The notes beneath the pieces are model-generated. The model made no database searches. It saw only the letters and a program-made list of their open reading frames with translations, and had not been told where the DNA came from. A DNA stretch of 64,000 bases from Porites lobata (Eukaryota; Cnidaria; Anthozoa; Scleractinia; Poritidae), in the NCBI GenBank assembly GCA_942486035.1, contig CALNXK010000094.1, positions 1,498,501-1,562,500 of the forward strand. The letters are read 5' to 3'. This document shows, in pieces, positions 32,291 through 44,809 of the stretch (position 1 is its first letter; each line of letters starts with the position of its first letter). The position numbers and the translations under genes are program-made.

Positions 32291-35200
32291 GTATTTGTTT
32301 TATAATCATGACTTTGAAACAAAGGGAAATTAAATTGAAACTAAGATAAAATTGAAAACACAACATATTACACATGTACATAATTAATTTTTATATGTTG
32401 TAGTTAATTTTTTATCTCAGGTAATTTTTACTTTTCCTTTGTTTCAACTTTTAATAGTTCATAAGCTTACATTACCACACCAAAAAACAAAAGAAAAACA
32501 AAAATTACCTGAGATAGAAAATTAACTGCAACATATTTATACACTACCTATTAACCCTTTCACTGCCAAATATGACCAAAGGCAAATTTCACAAAAATCC
32601 CAAATTTCCTTTTGTAAATTTTTTTAAAACAAATAACACCACATGAACGTACTTCCAAAGAGATTTCATTTGCATAATCACACCATAGGGTTTTGTCCAC
32701 AGACGTCACGTAAAAGTTAGAACCACCTCACAAACTCCATCATCCACTGTGGCAGTGAAAGGGTTAACTAAACTTTCAGAGCAGAGAGCAGGGTAGACAC
32801 AGTCTGGTAAAGTCACTTAATTTGCCACCCCTAAAATGTGGCATACATGTAGGTTCACATTTCAAAATAAGTGCTATATTTTGATATACACCCGTACAGT
32901 ATGAGCTAAGTACATGTACAATGTTGGTTCTCTATATGTCATGCACAGAGTGTTTTTCTCTGGCTTCTCTGGTTTTAACATTTCCTCAAATTAAAACTAA
33001 CACTACTAATTTTTAATTTGATTTTGGAAGCAAGAACTCCATTGAAATAACCCTATTTCCTGTACACTGTATCAGTTAGGGCTAATTAAATAATTAAATC
33101 AATCAAACCTTCTGATTCATTGTCTGACAGTTAGTTTTTTTTTTCACACCTTCTATAAAGATCTCTAAAGAGGTAGTCACATCACCAAGAAATAATGCAC
33201 AGGAAAGTCCAAGAAGCACTAGCCCTCCAAACATGAAAGTATGTATTTGACTTTTGTCCTCAGCCAGATTTTGGGGATCAGTATTACTGTTAATGTAATA
33301 ACCCACAAGAGTATATAGTGGGGATAAAAACCCTTGGTCTCTGGTTAAAAGTTCAAGCTTTGGATTTTCCTTTGAGTTCTTTTTTTTTTCAAATTTGAAC
33401 CACAACAGCTACATCTCTTGACCAGTCTCACTCACCCTGGCTGTATCGTTGTAACTTGAATAGGTCAAGAATGATAAAGTACTAAAATTTTGATTGATAT
33501 GTCAGTTAATGTGCTGGGTGGCATTAACTAATGGACTGACTAAACATTACAATGAAAACAACAACTGAACTGTTTGTTACTGCATACAATATTATTCTAA
33601 GGAGGATTCCATATTATGTCTGATCATTCTGTGGCTCACCGGGACCCGGTTGTTCAAACGTCCACTGGGTAGGTCACTATCCAGTAGAAAAGTTTTAGGG
33701 AAACTAATTCATTGGACAGAGATTTATCTAGTGGATAATACTATCCATGTTTTGAACAACTGGGGCCAGGCTGTTACTTATAAAAATGACAAAAAGTTCT
33801 GCTGCTTAAATAATGACAGAAATAACAATAAATATGAATTAAATGATGTTAATGATAAGAACAATATTATTATTATTTTTGTTGTTATTATTATTAGAAT
33901 TGTTATTATTATAATTATTATTGTTATTGTTATTATAATTTACTTTTACAGTTCTAATTTAAGCTATTATAATCCTTTGCACCTGCGTACATGTAGGTTT
34001 GCTACCCCCAAATTATTAAGAAATATTTTTTTCTAACTACACCTCAGTGAAATCTTATCCTGTTCACCTTTTCAACATAATTCAAGCTAAGTGTAAATTT
34101 AGTGTTGCGTCACATAACTAAACTACCATAAAAGGCATTATTATTGCACTACCTTCATATTGCCTATAAAAGTTTAAATTTAAAAAAATAATAATTAACA
34201 ATTATTCCAGGAGTGCGCGTTGGATATGAGATGGTAGATAGCCAACGAGGCACGTAATGCTGAGTTCGCTATAATCATCCCATATCCAACAAGCGCGAGT
34301 GGAATAATAATTGTTTTATATAAAACGCCCACAAAATATCAAGAATTCCTCCCGACTTTATCTTTAAAAACACCCGATTTTCAGCTTGTTTTTAATTTTG
34401 AGCAGATGTGTACAGTTACCATATTTGGACAGTATGGTTTAATGTCTCATATACTGTGATAGCTGAGCCAATCAGAGCTCTAGAATTGCATTATCCAATG
34501 ATTCAGTTTTTAATAGTAATACTTATAAATACAGACTGTAGTAGTAAGACTGAAATAGACTACATTTTACTTTAATTAGAGAAGGAAAGTAATGTAATGC
34601 AAAATGAAAACATAAATACACACATACACTGTATTTATTTATTATCTTTGTGTATGTTCCTAGACTTTACTATCCATTTGAATTTTTATTTATAGACAAA
34701 AGCCTATTAAAGTATTCTTTGTTAAAGGTTGATGAAGACTTTTCAGATGTTGGTGATCTTACCTCAGACACTGCAAGTGCTGATGATGATAGCAGGGTAT
34801 TAAAAATAATAAATATTAAATCATTAAATTTCATTAAAATTTTGACTGTGATTAAAATAAATAATTGATTATAATGTCTTTTGCAAGCAAAGAAAAAATT
34901 AAAAGAAAATTAAAATTAATTAAAAATTAAAAATAACTCATATATAATCTTGTGTTTTGTGTACATTGTGCATGCTTCTGAAGACTCTTCACAAATTCTT
35001 GTGTCACAAACTACTTATATGAAAGAAGGATTTGAAAGTTAGAATAATATTTGAAATGTGTCCATATAATTATTCTGTAAAATTGTGATAAAGGATGATG
35101 TATAAAGAATAGCAGTTCTGAAAGAAAACTTTAGTTAACATACATGCACATACAATAACTGGGTGGTATATAATCTTCCAGGTAAGGGTAGTCTTGCACA

Positions 35201-38200
35201 TGCCAGTTTATTTTGAGTCAAAGGTGCGAGATATATATCCTGAGATTTTCAGGATTTTTCCTTGAGGAACTGATTATTATAAAGATTTTTCAAAGAGTTC
35301 TGAAGACGTTCCAAAGATTTCTGAGATTCTCAGTTCCCGTGCTTCCCTTCTAAAATTATTGTAGATTTTTGGGGAAAGTATGATGAATCATTCAAAGGGA
35401 CTTGAGCAATTTATAATTATATATTTTTACAAAATGTGTCAGTAAGCAATGGTAATAGGAATGAGTGGAGTCCAATTTTTTTAAGTCTGTAATCATATGA
35501 GTGATTAACAACACTGAAGATCACATATAGTGGGAGTTCGATTTGTGCAAATCATGAGTATGATTACATCTACCGAATGGGACAACACAAAGTTCTGTTA
35601 CCAATTAATTATAACTATAACAAAATTTAAACATAAGAAATTCTGAGGGTTTTTTGCAAGCAGTGAAAAGAAGCCATTTTAGTGAGCGCACAATAGCGTG
35701 TACTGTCCAGTTACATAGGTATGATGTGTACTGTCCTGTCCATTAGTGGTGAAATCAGGACAGTTGATAACCAATCAGATTTGAGAATTTTGTTATAGTT
35801 ATGATTAAGGTGGAAATATCTCAGTTTTTCTGCCAGATTTGAGGTCCACAGGCATACAAATTGTAAGCTAGTGCGAGATAAAAATTCTCAATCCTCCACA
35901 GCTGCCCTCAGAAACTCCAACCACAAGTCCTATAATTATGCAAAAAAGTGTCAGGACCATGCATAATTTCTGCTTGACCTTATGCTGAATGTAGTTATGT
36001 GATGTATATGACTGTTCAGCGTTTAATATTTTGTCTTCAACAGCCAACTAGTCCAAGACCCAGCAAGATTCCTCAAAGAGTAAGAGATGAAAAATCAAAC
36101 AAGTCTGACAAAAGTGAAACACTGAACTCAGGTAAAGAGCAGAATTCACTGTCAAATTCAAGAAAAGACAAGAATGGAAAAAGGTACTTATTTGTTTTTA
36201 GCTCTCACAAAATTTATAAGTATATTTGCTTTGAATGTTATGATATTATTTTTATCCTTGAATTCATAATATTATTTGCTTGGATTGTTAATAACCTGTT
36301 GTAGAAGTCCAGATGTAACCATTGGCAGTGATGATGGCGATGACATATTTGGTGATTTACCATTAAGAACAAAGTAAGTACAGCTATAGAAGTTTTCATC
36401 TGCTAGTGTGGAAAATGGAGCTCAGGTGGGCCTTTAAACAGAACTTAGAAATAACAATTACGGGAAAATCCCAACATCTCACTTCATTTTGAATTCATAT
36501 TTAGATCTTGGATTTTTTCTCTTGCAGAGAAGATGATAAAAAGGAGAAAAAGGCATTGTCATTTCAGTCAGGTGGGGAAAGAGGACTAAAAAATTCTGAA
36601 AATAAACTGGATGATAAAAATAAAAACAATAAAACAAAATGCAACAGACACAACATCAAGATCAGTAGGTTGTAATCACTAGATAGTAAAAACAGAGTGA
36701 CATGTGAAAATTAAATTGATAGAAAGAAATCAACAGAAATTGCTATAACAAATAGTAGCAAATTGTATTTGTCACATATCTACCTAAATATAAGTTTCTT
36801 TTATTAACTAACTGTTATTTTTTTCCTGCTTAGAATCCAAGTCTGCTGGCGGACTGTCTTCTCTTAAGGGCGCTTCATCACTAGGCAACAGTGGGCTGGG
36901 TTCATTAAAAGGAGTGCCGCCATTACCTGGCATGAACAGCAACAACAATACTAGAGGTATGCATAGTAAAAACTTATAATATGCATGTTAATTTTCTGTC
37001 AAGTGTTTCTTTCACAGTAATACTGAATAGACCTTTGGAAAAGCACTCTTACAGTGTAACTACCATCAGACACTGTATACAGCATATCATATTTACCAAA
37101 CATGGATATATATTGCTTAACCTGAACTGGTAATGACATTTTTCAATTTAGTGGATCTTATTATCCCACACTGTATACCAGTTTACCAAGGGTGGATTTT
37201 TATTTCAGGTAATTTTTATTTTTCTTTTGATTCAACTTCATTAACATACATCTCCATAACCAAAAACAAAAGAAAAACAAAAATTACCTGAGATAAAAAA
37301 TTAACTACAACATATATTTAAAAACTGTATTCCACAAGTGCGCATTGGATATTAGATGGTACAGGGCTGTCGCTAAAATTTCAAGTTGCTGGGTCTATGC
37401 AATTAGTAGAAGGGGAATTGCACAGAAAGGAAGTTCTTTTGGTTCTGTTTTCCTTTTGTTTCCTATGAAAGTAGCTGGGGCTCCTGCACACTCATAGTAG
37501 CCAAGGAATATCCCCAGGCCCCGGCTCTTAGTGACAGCCCTGTGGCAGATTGCCAACGAGGTGTGTAGCACCGAGTTAGCTATAATCATTCTCATATCCA
37601 ACAACAAGCAAAGTAGAATAATAATTATTGCTTTATTAAAAACGCCCATAAAATATTGAGAATTCTTCCGGACTTTATTTGTAAAAACAACCGATTTTCA
37701 GCTTGTTTTTAATTTTGAGCAGACGCATAGAGTTACCATATTTGGAGAGCATGGTACATGTATAATGGCTCATTTACCATGATGGCTAAGCCAAACAGAG
37801 CTCTGGAATTACATTATCCAATGATTCAGTTTTTAATAATGATGCTTAACCTGCACTGGATATAGAATTTTCCAAACTAGGAGGATGAGATTTTATTTAT
37901 CCCACACTAGCAATATATCATGCTTACCAAACATAGATATATTGCTTAACCTGGAGTGGATATCGCATTTTCCAAACATGGAGAATTCCTAAATCCTGAG
38001 AGTGAAATTCTACTTTACCGGCAATGGAGAACTTAGATACCCTGCCCTGGATAACTCGCTCTCCATTATTGAAAATTAAGCTCATCGTGGTCTGGATAAT
38101 TTGATTTCCATAGCTTTTCCAGTCTTGGATTGGCACGTTTACCTGCTAAAATGTGTGGAGTTTCCTTTCAACAACTTTGGATAGCGCATGCTTAACCAAG

Positions 38201-40757
38201 GCTAGAATAACTGCAGTTTTTCCAAACTTGGCGTTTGATAGAAAACCAACAAATTAACAAAAAAACAAGTAAAAACTGAGTTGGACTTTTGATATTTTTC
38301 CTGTTAGAGATGTTGGAACAATTACGCTTCCTTGCATTTTCCCATAAACACACAATTGTCTGCAACAACTTGGTTTTCACGGACCTCATCCCTCCCCTTC
38401 CCTTTCTCACCAGGGCACCTAGAAAAGGGCATGAAAAAAGGCAGCTAGTCTAAAGAATTAGCCATAACCAAAGTAATGTATTTATTTCAAGAACACACTT
38501 GTACATTCTAACATCATGTTTTGTGTCTATATTATTTTGGTAGAAGACTTCACAAAATCACCGAATTGGCAGGATTTGGCTGAAATTGACAGCAGGATCA
38601 GCAAACTTGGATTTGGTATGCGACATCATGCTATTGAATAGAAAGTTAGCAGAAAGAAATGATTTTCCTGTGAGGCAGTAAGCTTGTTGATCTAGTGCTG
38701 TCACATTCATCTGTTTCACCAGCATTTATTTTCATGTATTCACAGTAAGAGATATTCATCATTGGTTCTCTAACTACAGTTTAACTGTGGCAGGATTAGC
38801 TCAGTCGGTAAAGCGCTTGACTGCAGAGCAGAAGGTCGCGGGTTCTATTCCCGGGGCCAGACCAATACTCAGGGACTTAAAATAACTGAGAAATGAAGGT
38901 ACTCCCTTTGCAATGCAAGCAGTTAGACCTTCGAGTGGTTTGGATGACCACGTAAAATGGCGGTCCCATCTCTAGTTGGAGAGTGACATAAAAATAGTGT
39001 CCCCAATCAGTACTTTCGTGCTGAATACCTTGACATTCAAATAAAGTGCATTTTATTCTTTTTTTTTTTCAAGGTCCTAATCAATTCAGAAATAAAATGA
39101 CCTCATAAACATAGCATTACATTATTTATTTCAACTTTACAATGACAGTTTTTAACTCCGTTACAGGCGCAAAAATGGATGGGGTGGGGTGGGGAAGAGA
39201 GAGGAAAGCACGATGGGAAAAGAGAAAGGATTTATTTCTCTTCCTAATAGACCCCTCCCTTCTTCCCACCCTCCCCTCCCCTTTCAAAACCTGCCACTCA
39301 AGCTGCTCCCAGGCCCAATCCCCTCCCTACTACTACCTAATGATTATGTGTGCTTAGAGAGCACAGTCCAGTAGTGGATGCCCCAGATGAGGATAAAAGT
39401 ACTTAGAATAAAAACCGCAAGTAACCAGATAACAATCTAAGTTGTTCCGCTTGCCAGATATCCCTGATGAAGAAAAAAATGGCGAAGCAGCTGATTACAA
39501 TGATGATTACGAAGATGACTTTAATCCAACAAGGTATAGATATATAATGGTATTTGCATTGCAAGGTGTTTGTGGACAGAAAGTATTGATTTTAACTGAA
39601 TACGTGTCTTTCACTTTTTCTTTTGAAACAGTGATATAAGCATTCCTGAAGACATTGATGAGCAGCTGTCACTTAGTAGTTTCCACAGCGGAAGTGCCAA
39701 GGTTTGTTGTTCGAAGTTTGTCACCGAGGCGTTACCATAATCAATGTCATTTGAGAGATTTAGGGCCTGTTTACATGCCCACCTGTCCTTATAATCTCTC
39801 ATTTTAATTTGATCACGTTTACATGATGGGTAGGGTGACCCGCCACATGTTACTTCACCTTTCTGGGGTCCTCTAAGTAAACAGGCCCTTAGAGTCACGT
39901 TTACAGCAAACCGCAGACGTCAGATTAAAGTTGCGAATTTCCCAAAACAGAAAATGTGACCATAGGAAGGAGGTGCCCAAGATAACACTCTTCTAACATT
40001 AAGATTCATTTTAGTTTGGAATATGGACTTATAAAAGATAAAAAAATAATGTTGCTATTGCAACGAGGGAGGGACATAACGAATTCAGAGTAAACTTAGG
40101 GTTTTTTTTCTAAAAATATTGTTGTGTTAAAAGATAAATATCGGTATGGAGTTTACTTTCTTTTCCGCATTTCGCCTCCAAATGTTAGGGTAAGAAATTA
40201 AAACAAGACCTGTACTTTCCACAGTTCTCTGGTGAGCGACGCCACACGACCGTGTTGTTCAGAGGCCTTCAAAAATTGGTGGGGTAGTTTTTCACCTGCT
40301 TTGAAATTGCTTAGGCTGCCATCGCTATAGACAGGTCTATTATCGAGTTATTGGCAAAAAGGAAAAAAAATCTCTCACTTCTTAAAAAGCATGGGCGGAT
40401 TTAGGGGTGGGCCGAGGGGGCTGCGGCCACCCCTTTTCCTATGAAAATTTTGTATTTGTATAGAATTCCGGTTTAGAAAAATAAAAAGTATCTAGGATAG
40501 AGCTGTTTAGTGTCCCGCCCACCCCTTTCTGAATTTTCTGGATCCGCCCCTGAAAAGTCAGAGGTGCTGCTCGAAAGAGCGTTGGTTGATTGGTTTGCGT
40601 TGCTTTGTTATTGAAATCGTCACAACCTAATACCCATAAATTTTGACTTGTTTTCCCATTTTTACTCTAGTTGGATGACCTTCTCACCACAGATCGGACA
40701 GTTTCCCAAGCAAGTGGCGCAGATCTAGACTTTGCAGAGGATGTATTGAACTTTTGA
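30352..40757 (+). CDS. CEP43: CEP43 / FGFR1OP (FOP) centrosomal protein, complete
   Basis: Centriole/basal-body protein of the FOP family, which works with CEP350 and CEP19 at the ciliary base. Exons: 30352-30432, 30822-30875, 31541-31595, 31767-31855, 32165-32290, 34728-34796, 36044-36183, 36305-36373, 36528-36664, 36834-36956, 38544-38615, 39458-39533, 39632-39701, 40671-40757. Phase is kept throughout, giving 1248 nt, or 415 residues plus stop; human CEP43 is 399. The N-terminus AEEDTELRDMVAQTLESKGV and the LDDLLTTDRTVSQAS block near the stop match the vertebrate protein. No canonical AATAAA was noted just after the stop. Exon borders were chosen by GT-AG rule and phase. Confidence 0.93.
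30975..31189. mobile_element. MITE (CEP43 intron 2)
   Basis: CAGGGGCGTGGCCAGCCCAG at the left, AAGCTGGCTATGCCCCTG at the right, with GGCCTACAA mirrored inside. Non-coding. Confidence 0.75.
31269..31448. mobile_element. MITE-like inverted repeat (CEP43 intron 2)
   Basis: CTGGGATGTAGCTTAGGAAT faces TTCTTAGCTACATCCCT; AGCTGCC and GCAGCTG extend the arms. Ends are approximate. Confidence 0.55.
32392..32537. mobile_element. MITE family A copy 2 (CEP43 intron 5)
   Basis: TATATGTTGTAGTTAATT at the left is mirrored by AATTAACTGCAACATA at the right, with the shared core TTTCCTTTGTTTCAACTT. It is directly followed by another MITE at 32551. Confidence 0.8.
32551..32767. mobile_element. MITE with TTAACCCTTTCACTGCC ends
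   Basis: Left end TTAACCCTTTCACTGCC and right end GGCAGTGAAAGGGTTAA are perfect inverted repeats bounded by TTAA, as expected for a TTAA-targeting (piggyBac-type) element. No coding capacity. Confidence 0.75.
33641..33769. mobile_element. MITE (CEP43 intron 5)
   Basis: GGGACCCGGTTGTTCAAAC and GTTTTGAACAACTGGGGCC as TIRs. ATCCAGTAGA and GTGGATAATACTATCCA arms lie within. Confidence 0.7.
33863..33940. repeat. ATT/ATA trinucleotide-rich microsatellite
   Basis: Imperfect run of ATT, GTT and ATA triplets for about 80 bp in CEP43 intron 5. The 128-codon open frame over it (33650-34036) is low-complexity and not a gene. Confidence 0.85.
34198..34522. mobile_element. Repeat family G copy 1
   Basis: Palindromic head (GAGTGCGCGTTGGATATGAG facing CATATCCAACAAGCGCGAG) followed by a ~200 bp tail with ACGCCCACAAAATATC, CCGATTTTCAGCTTG and CAGAGCTCTAGAATTGCATT. 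The second copy is at 37328-37845. Confidence 0.75.
34728..40757 (+). CDS. CEP43: CEP43 exons 6-14: low-complexity linker and conserved C-terminus
   Basis: Exon 6 is acidic (VDEDFSDVGDLTSD). Exons 7-9 are Lys/Ser/Asn-rich with PRPSKIPQR, as in the human TPSKIPR segment. Exon 10 carries SAGGLSSLKGASSL, matching human SGLSSLAGAPSL. Exon 11 gives DLAEIDSRISKLGF, exon 12 the acidic DYNDDYEDDFN, exon 13 SDISIPEDIDEQLSLSS, and exon 14 the end (LDFAEDVLNF). For exon 6 an upstream alternative acceptor at about 34694 puts a stop in frame, so the acceptor at 34727 was chosen. Confidence 0.88.
35601..35810. mobile_element. MITE (CEP43 intron 6)
   Basis: CCAATTAATTATAACTATAA at the left, TTATAGTTATGATTAAGG at the right, with AGGACAGTTGATAACCAATC inside. 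Confidence 0.7.
37190..37317. mobile_element. MITE family A copy 3 (CEP43 intron 10), left end eroded
   Basis: The right end AATTAACTACAACATATAT and the core TTTCAGGTAATTTTTATTTT match the other two copies. The left TIR is degraded. It abuts a split MITE of another family starting near 37328. Confidence 0.7.
37328..37845. mobile_element. Repeat family G copy 2, interrupted by MITE H
   Basis: Same head and tail as at 34198, but the palindromic head is broken at 37362-37542 by a family H MITE. Tail motifs AACGCCCATAAAATATTGAG and CCGATTTTCAGCTTGTTTTT are clear. Confidence 0.75.
37362..37542. mobile_element. MITE family H copy 3
   Basis: TIRs CAGGGCTGTCGCTAAAATT and TTAGTGACAGCCCTG; core TTTTGGTTCTGTTTTCCTTT and TAGTAGCCAAGGAATATCCC. 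Confidence 0.75.
38785..39075 (+). mobile_element. tRNA-derived SINE (CEP43 intron 11)
   Basis: The head has A box TTAGCTCAGTCGG and anticodon region GACTGCAGAGC, with a B box GGTTCTATTCC carrying one substitution from GGTTCGATTCC. A non-tRNA body follows, ending CAAATAAAGTGCATTTTATT and a T-run. The damaged B box and long body argue for a SINE, not a tRNA gene. Confidence 0.7.
39761..39891. mobile_element. MITE (CEP43 intron 13)
   Basis: TAGGGCCTGTTTACATG and AGTAAACAGGCCCTTA ends. It may be inserted in an older repeat, as GAGAGATT and AGTCACGTTTACAGCAAAC flank it, a pair also seen near 48360-48395. Confidence 0.7.
40391..40553. mobile_element. MITE with GGCGGATT/GATCCGCC ends (CEP43 intron 13)
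   Basis: GGGCGGATTTAGGGGTGGGC faces TTTTCTGGATCCGCCCCTG. Related in ends to 51659-51838. Confidence 0.65.
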
Positions 40758-43700
40758 GAGATAAACATGCGTGTTTTACTTCATGGATCAATTGTGTGCA
40801 ACTTTAATATGTTCAATAGTGTTTTATATGAACATTTATTTACTATTTCAAAAAGTGAAACTGTACGTTGAATAATTTTAACCGGAAAGAGTATAAATAG
40901 AAAGACCTTCAACAGTGCTTTTAGTTGGAATAGTTGGAAAACAAAAGCTGAGGTGTGATGTTCTAGACGTGACAGGTCACGCGTGTCTAGAACTTATGCA
41001 CCCCCTGTAACTCTCGTTATTTGAAGTAATATATCAAACATGAGATGCAGTGTTTCATCACCAGATGAAACACCGAGAAGAGAGTTGAAACTACGACGCG
41101 CAGCGGAGTATTTTTGACGAACTTTGAGGTGTTTCATCTGTTGATGAAACACTGTGTCGAATGTTTGATATTTCTTCTCAAACAAAATCATTTTTGAAGG
41201 AGAAATTAAGGATGCAAATACTAAGCAGTGTTTCATCCGATTTCCAAACACTCATTAAACATTAATTTCCTTTGTATTTTCTTAATGAATTATTAATGAG
41301 TTTGAGAAAGAAACCTTGAAGATCCTTCTTGATATAGGGCCGTAGCTAGTAAAAGTTAAAACGAGGCACAAACTTTCAAAAAAAAAACGGTAAGAAGTTG
41401 AATGAGACTGATTTTTCTGAAATAAAACCTGAAACAGTCCGTCAAAGCTTTTAGTTTTCATTATTTTCTTGGGGGAGTTGCTCGCGCCTTCGGCGATCGT
41501 AGATCTTGCTTCGTCCATGCCAAAGTCTGGCTACGGCCTTAGGGTATCTTGCTATATGACGTTCTCGCTAATTGTTGCGTCACGCTTATTAAAACACTAT
41601 TTGTGTTGCTGTCAATCAGCTAGTTCAGTTCAAACTCGGGCTGTAAACAACTCTGACGTGCCTAGATGAGTCTATAAGGAAGTATAGACCGCCCCTCTTC
41701 CCGTAAACGAAGGTACCAACTTTACGCTGGTTTGTACGAAACTGCACACAGGGGCGTCGACCAGAATAGAGAAAAGGTCTATTAAGAAAGCGAGGGCACT
41801 TCATTTTAGCTGATTACGTTTATTCAAATAATGTTTTTCCAATTGATTCGGGCTGTCCAGTTGTTCTTATAAACTTTGTCTGTAGCTCGTTTAACTTCAC
41901 ATATTGTATTTATCTTGTTTAGCTGGCAAGTCGTCTTCAGGCCTGGCTAAACTACTCAACAGGTCGCGGAAATGTTGTCTAGTAAGGCTGTTAAAAAGGA
42001 AATCAATCAGTTGAGGGAAAGCGTTGTAAATCATGAAGTTGTCTAACATACGGCTCTCGGCCATACGAAGCTCGTGTGTGTCCAGAAAGCAAGAATGCCT
42101 TTGCCTTGATGCAGAAGTAAAATTTGCGTCCGTAAGAGTGTTTCCCATTAGGTCATTTCCGAGTTGCCTTAAGTCTCGTGTTTCAAAGCGAGGTTAAAGC
42201 CATTGATATGAAAATGATTTTTATTCCCATGCAAATAAAACTAATTTTCACTTGAAAGGTTTTGCACTTAGCCTCGTTTTGAATGTGAGAGTTTTTGGAA
42301 CTGGGAAATGGCCTATATAACCAAGGCCTGAGTTGTTCGTAACAAATTCCAGCATTCCAAACCATTATTAAGGCTGGTTCAAGAGCAATGATGATCCACC
42401 TTTGATTTACTCATCGTCAATTTTTACCTACCGTTTTAAGTAAAACCCATTGTAATTTAATTTATCTTGTATATAATATACCTGTAAATTGAATATTGTA
42501 ACATGTAGATCTATGGATGAGCCAGCTCTTGAGTAAATTTATAAAATAACTCAATTTCTGCAAAGAACCGTAGTACTTTTCTTAATCACACCGTTGCTGC
42601 CTTACACTTGTATTTGTATTTTATTTTATTATCATTTTGCTATTTAAATTAAATATGTAAACAAAATTTAAAAAAAAAAAAAAAATGATGAGGGAAGAAA
42701 GCCCAAGAAAGCCAGTGATTAATGAATATAATACTGGCATTCAACTTATCTCATACAATTTCTTTACAACATAGAAAATAGTCATTCATTCGAAGCGAGA
42801 TTTGGCGCGTGGTCTTTGGTCTTAGCCAGCGCTGAAAACTCGAACGCCCCATATTTCTATGAATCTGTATATCGCTTGGTATCCGCCCAGACCTCATCTA
42901 GTGTGTGACGTCACCGAGCTCTTTTGTGTTTCCAGGCAACATGGCGTACTATCGTGTCTTCTTCATGAAGAGCTGATTCTGCGAATGTTTACTCAATTAC
43001 TAGCGGTAAATCACGAGCAATTTCTCATGCAAAGAACACAAAAACAAGCCTGATAACGACGCTCGATTTACCAAATGACTGGAAATCCTCGCCGGGGAAA
43101 ATTTCTACCGAAGCCCCTCTGGAGCGGTACCCTGGCTCCAGAGGTCCGTTCTCAAAATACCTAAGATGAAATAAACCATTCTTATGGTTTGATAAGGCTC
43201 CCGAATGAATGAATATGAATATGATGATTTCCTGCTATGCCTTGTCTTGCTGAGCTCAGTTCTGCAGTGCAAAAAGATTTTTCTGTTTTTCCTAGTTCCT
43301 GATAGTTCACGGCGCGGTTTATTTGCTAAAAAATGCAGAAGAGTAATGTTTGTTTTGCATAGCCGTTTTGCCTGGTGCCTCATCACAGGGGTACCCTATG
43401 GATCTGTTCCTCCAAATATGCGTTCTTCAGGCAAATATTTGCTGTCTGGGAGATTAGGAAGAAGTAATATGTCCTTTAATGGCACGTAATACTGAGGAAA
43501 ATCAGATTCAGGGCTTTTGAGGGGATGTATTGTGCAGATTATTTGGTATGGGTTATTTGTCCGAAACGTTCCCCCCCCCCCCCCCCCCCCCCCAAACCCC
43601 CCACTGAAGGTAGGAATTCTGCCTTATGGCCACACCCAAACTGGTCAGTAATGTCTGGGAACTCGTCCGTCAGTCTTATTGGGAGTGAAGAACAGATAAT

Positions 43701-43845
43701 TTTTCCCAGTAATCTTTCAAAACGCTTAAAATGGCTTCCGAAAGCTAAATTCATGCTTTGTTGTTGTTTTTAGGTCTTTTTTCGCAAAATTTCCTGTTGG
43801 GTGCCCCTGTCATCAGATTGAGATTGGCCACTCTGATTTATTTGG
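40758..43845. other. Intergenic between CEP43 stop and GPCR relic
   Basis: Holds a foldback at 41047-41156 (TGTTTCATCACCAGATGAAAC with mirrored copies), a family M MITE (42150-42315), an A-run at about 42670-42686 that may mark an old retroposon end, and a C-run of about 23 bases near 43570. Open frames here are short and unconvincing. Confidence 0.5.
42150..42315. mobile_element. MITE family M copy 2
   Basis: AGGTCATTTCCGAGTTGCC and TTGGAACTGGGAAATGGCCT as ends; core CATTGATATGAAAATGATTT. Confidence 0.75.
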
Positions 43846-44653
43846 TTATTGCCACACCACCGAAAGGCCGCTTGGAGCTGAGGATTCATAATCCCGTATA
43901 TATATAATTGGATTTGCTAAACTACTTGTGAACATGAGGAAAATAAGTGCCGTAGAAACCTCTCCGGGGACCACAATCGCAGCGGACTCCATATCACAAG
44001 AACATTCAATTGTCCCCACGTCATTAGAAATACACAAACGACAATGAAACTGGTTTTCAAGACTCTAATATCAGGTCGAGGGAGTCTTGATGAGGCCACA
44101 GCATCATCAGTGCCATGGACATTTAGATTCTTTGAGAATCTTATAAATTTTGTAGTAGCAGTAAAAAACTGCAGCTGTGGTTGTGTTGTTCCCACTGCCT
44201 ACGATTACCAGAACATATGACAAAATTGCAGATAGCATATCGACGATGGTACACTACCTTTCCCCATCCGCACAATGGCGGTGTTGCAAAAAACGTAGAA
44301 GCTATCCGTACGACCCCACGGTAGAGTCGTGCCGTTCTCTTGCTCGGGAACAGTCTGTTGTACAGCGCTTGTTTAACTACCCTTATATATCGGTTGAAAG
44401 CGATAAGACCCATAGTCAGTATAGAAGCAATTCCTAAAGTAGCCTCAATCACAGCTTGAACCTCACACCACCTCTCGCTGAAAATGCAAGCCCCTCTATA
44501 CAAGCATGCGCAGCGATGCCATATGGAAATGGCAGTCAATGCCAGGTTTTGGATGAATATATTTGTCCAGCTCTTGAGTCTGGAGTCAACATAGACAATT
44601 AAAAAGTTGCCGAGAAAGGAAGTCAGGGTAATAAGAATCGAAACCAATCTCAC
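43846..44653 (-). pseudogene. Broken rhodopsin-class GPCR (intronless)
   Basis: Three overlapping frames on the minus strand together resemble one seven-helix receptor: TM1 SFLGNFLIVYV, TM2 NLALTA, an ECL1/TM3 region with SERWCEVQAVIEATLGIASI, the DRY-equivalent FNRYIRVV, TM4 FATPPLCGWG, TM5 and a KIYKIL loop in another frame, TM6 LKTSFIVVCVFLMTWG, and TM7 SSLANPIIY. The NRY form recalls melatonin-receptor-like cnidarian GPCRs. Reading shifts frame at least between TM4 and TM5 and again before TM7. It is therefore a pseudogene unless these shifts are assembly errors. A poly-C run lies just downstream (43570-43592). Confidence 0.65.
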
Positions 44654-44809
44654 TGAGAGAACGTCCTAGGGGGTTATGGGAACTCGATCCAGTTGGAGTT
44701 GTTTGCCATATTATAACAGGACAGCCTACAAAACAGATTACTGTCAAACTCCCAAACCGTGCGCATCAGAAATATTTCTAAAAATATTACTATGTTAACA
44801 GGCAAAAGC

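Noticed and set aside
33650..34036. 128-codon frame in CEP43 intron 5
   Set aside because: Mostly a MITE plus an ATT-type microsatellite, translating to Ile/Asn/Val runs.
34695..34727. Alternative 5' extension of CEP43 exon 6 from acceptor near 34694
   Set aside because: Joining it to exon 5 in the required phase places a TAA after four codons.
38785..38861. Functional tRNA gene with GCA-type anticodon
   Set aside because: B box is substituted, acceptor stem pairs poorly, and a SINE-type body follows directly.
43105..43489. Overlapping 93- and 94-codon frames on both strands
   Set aside because: Complementary frames over the same DNA with no motif or splice context.
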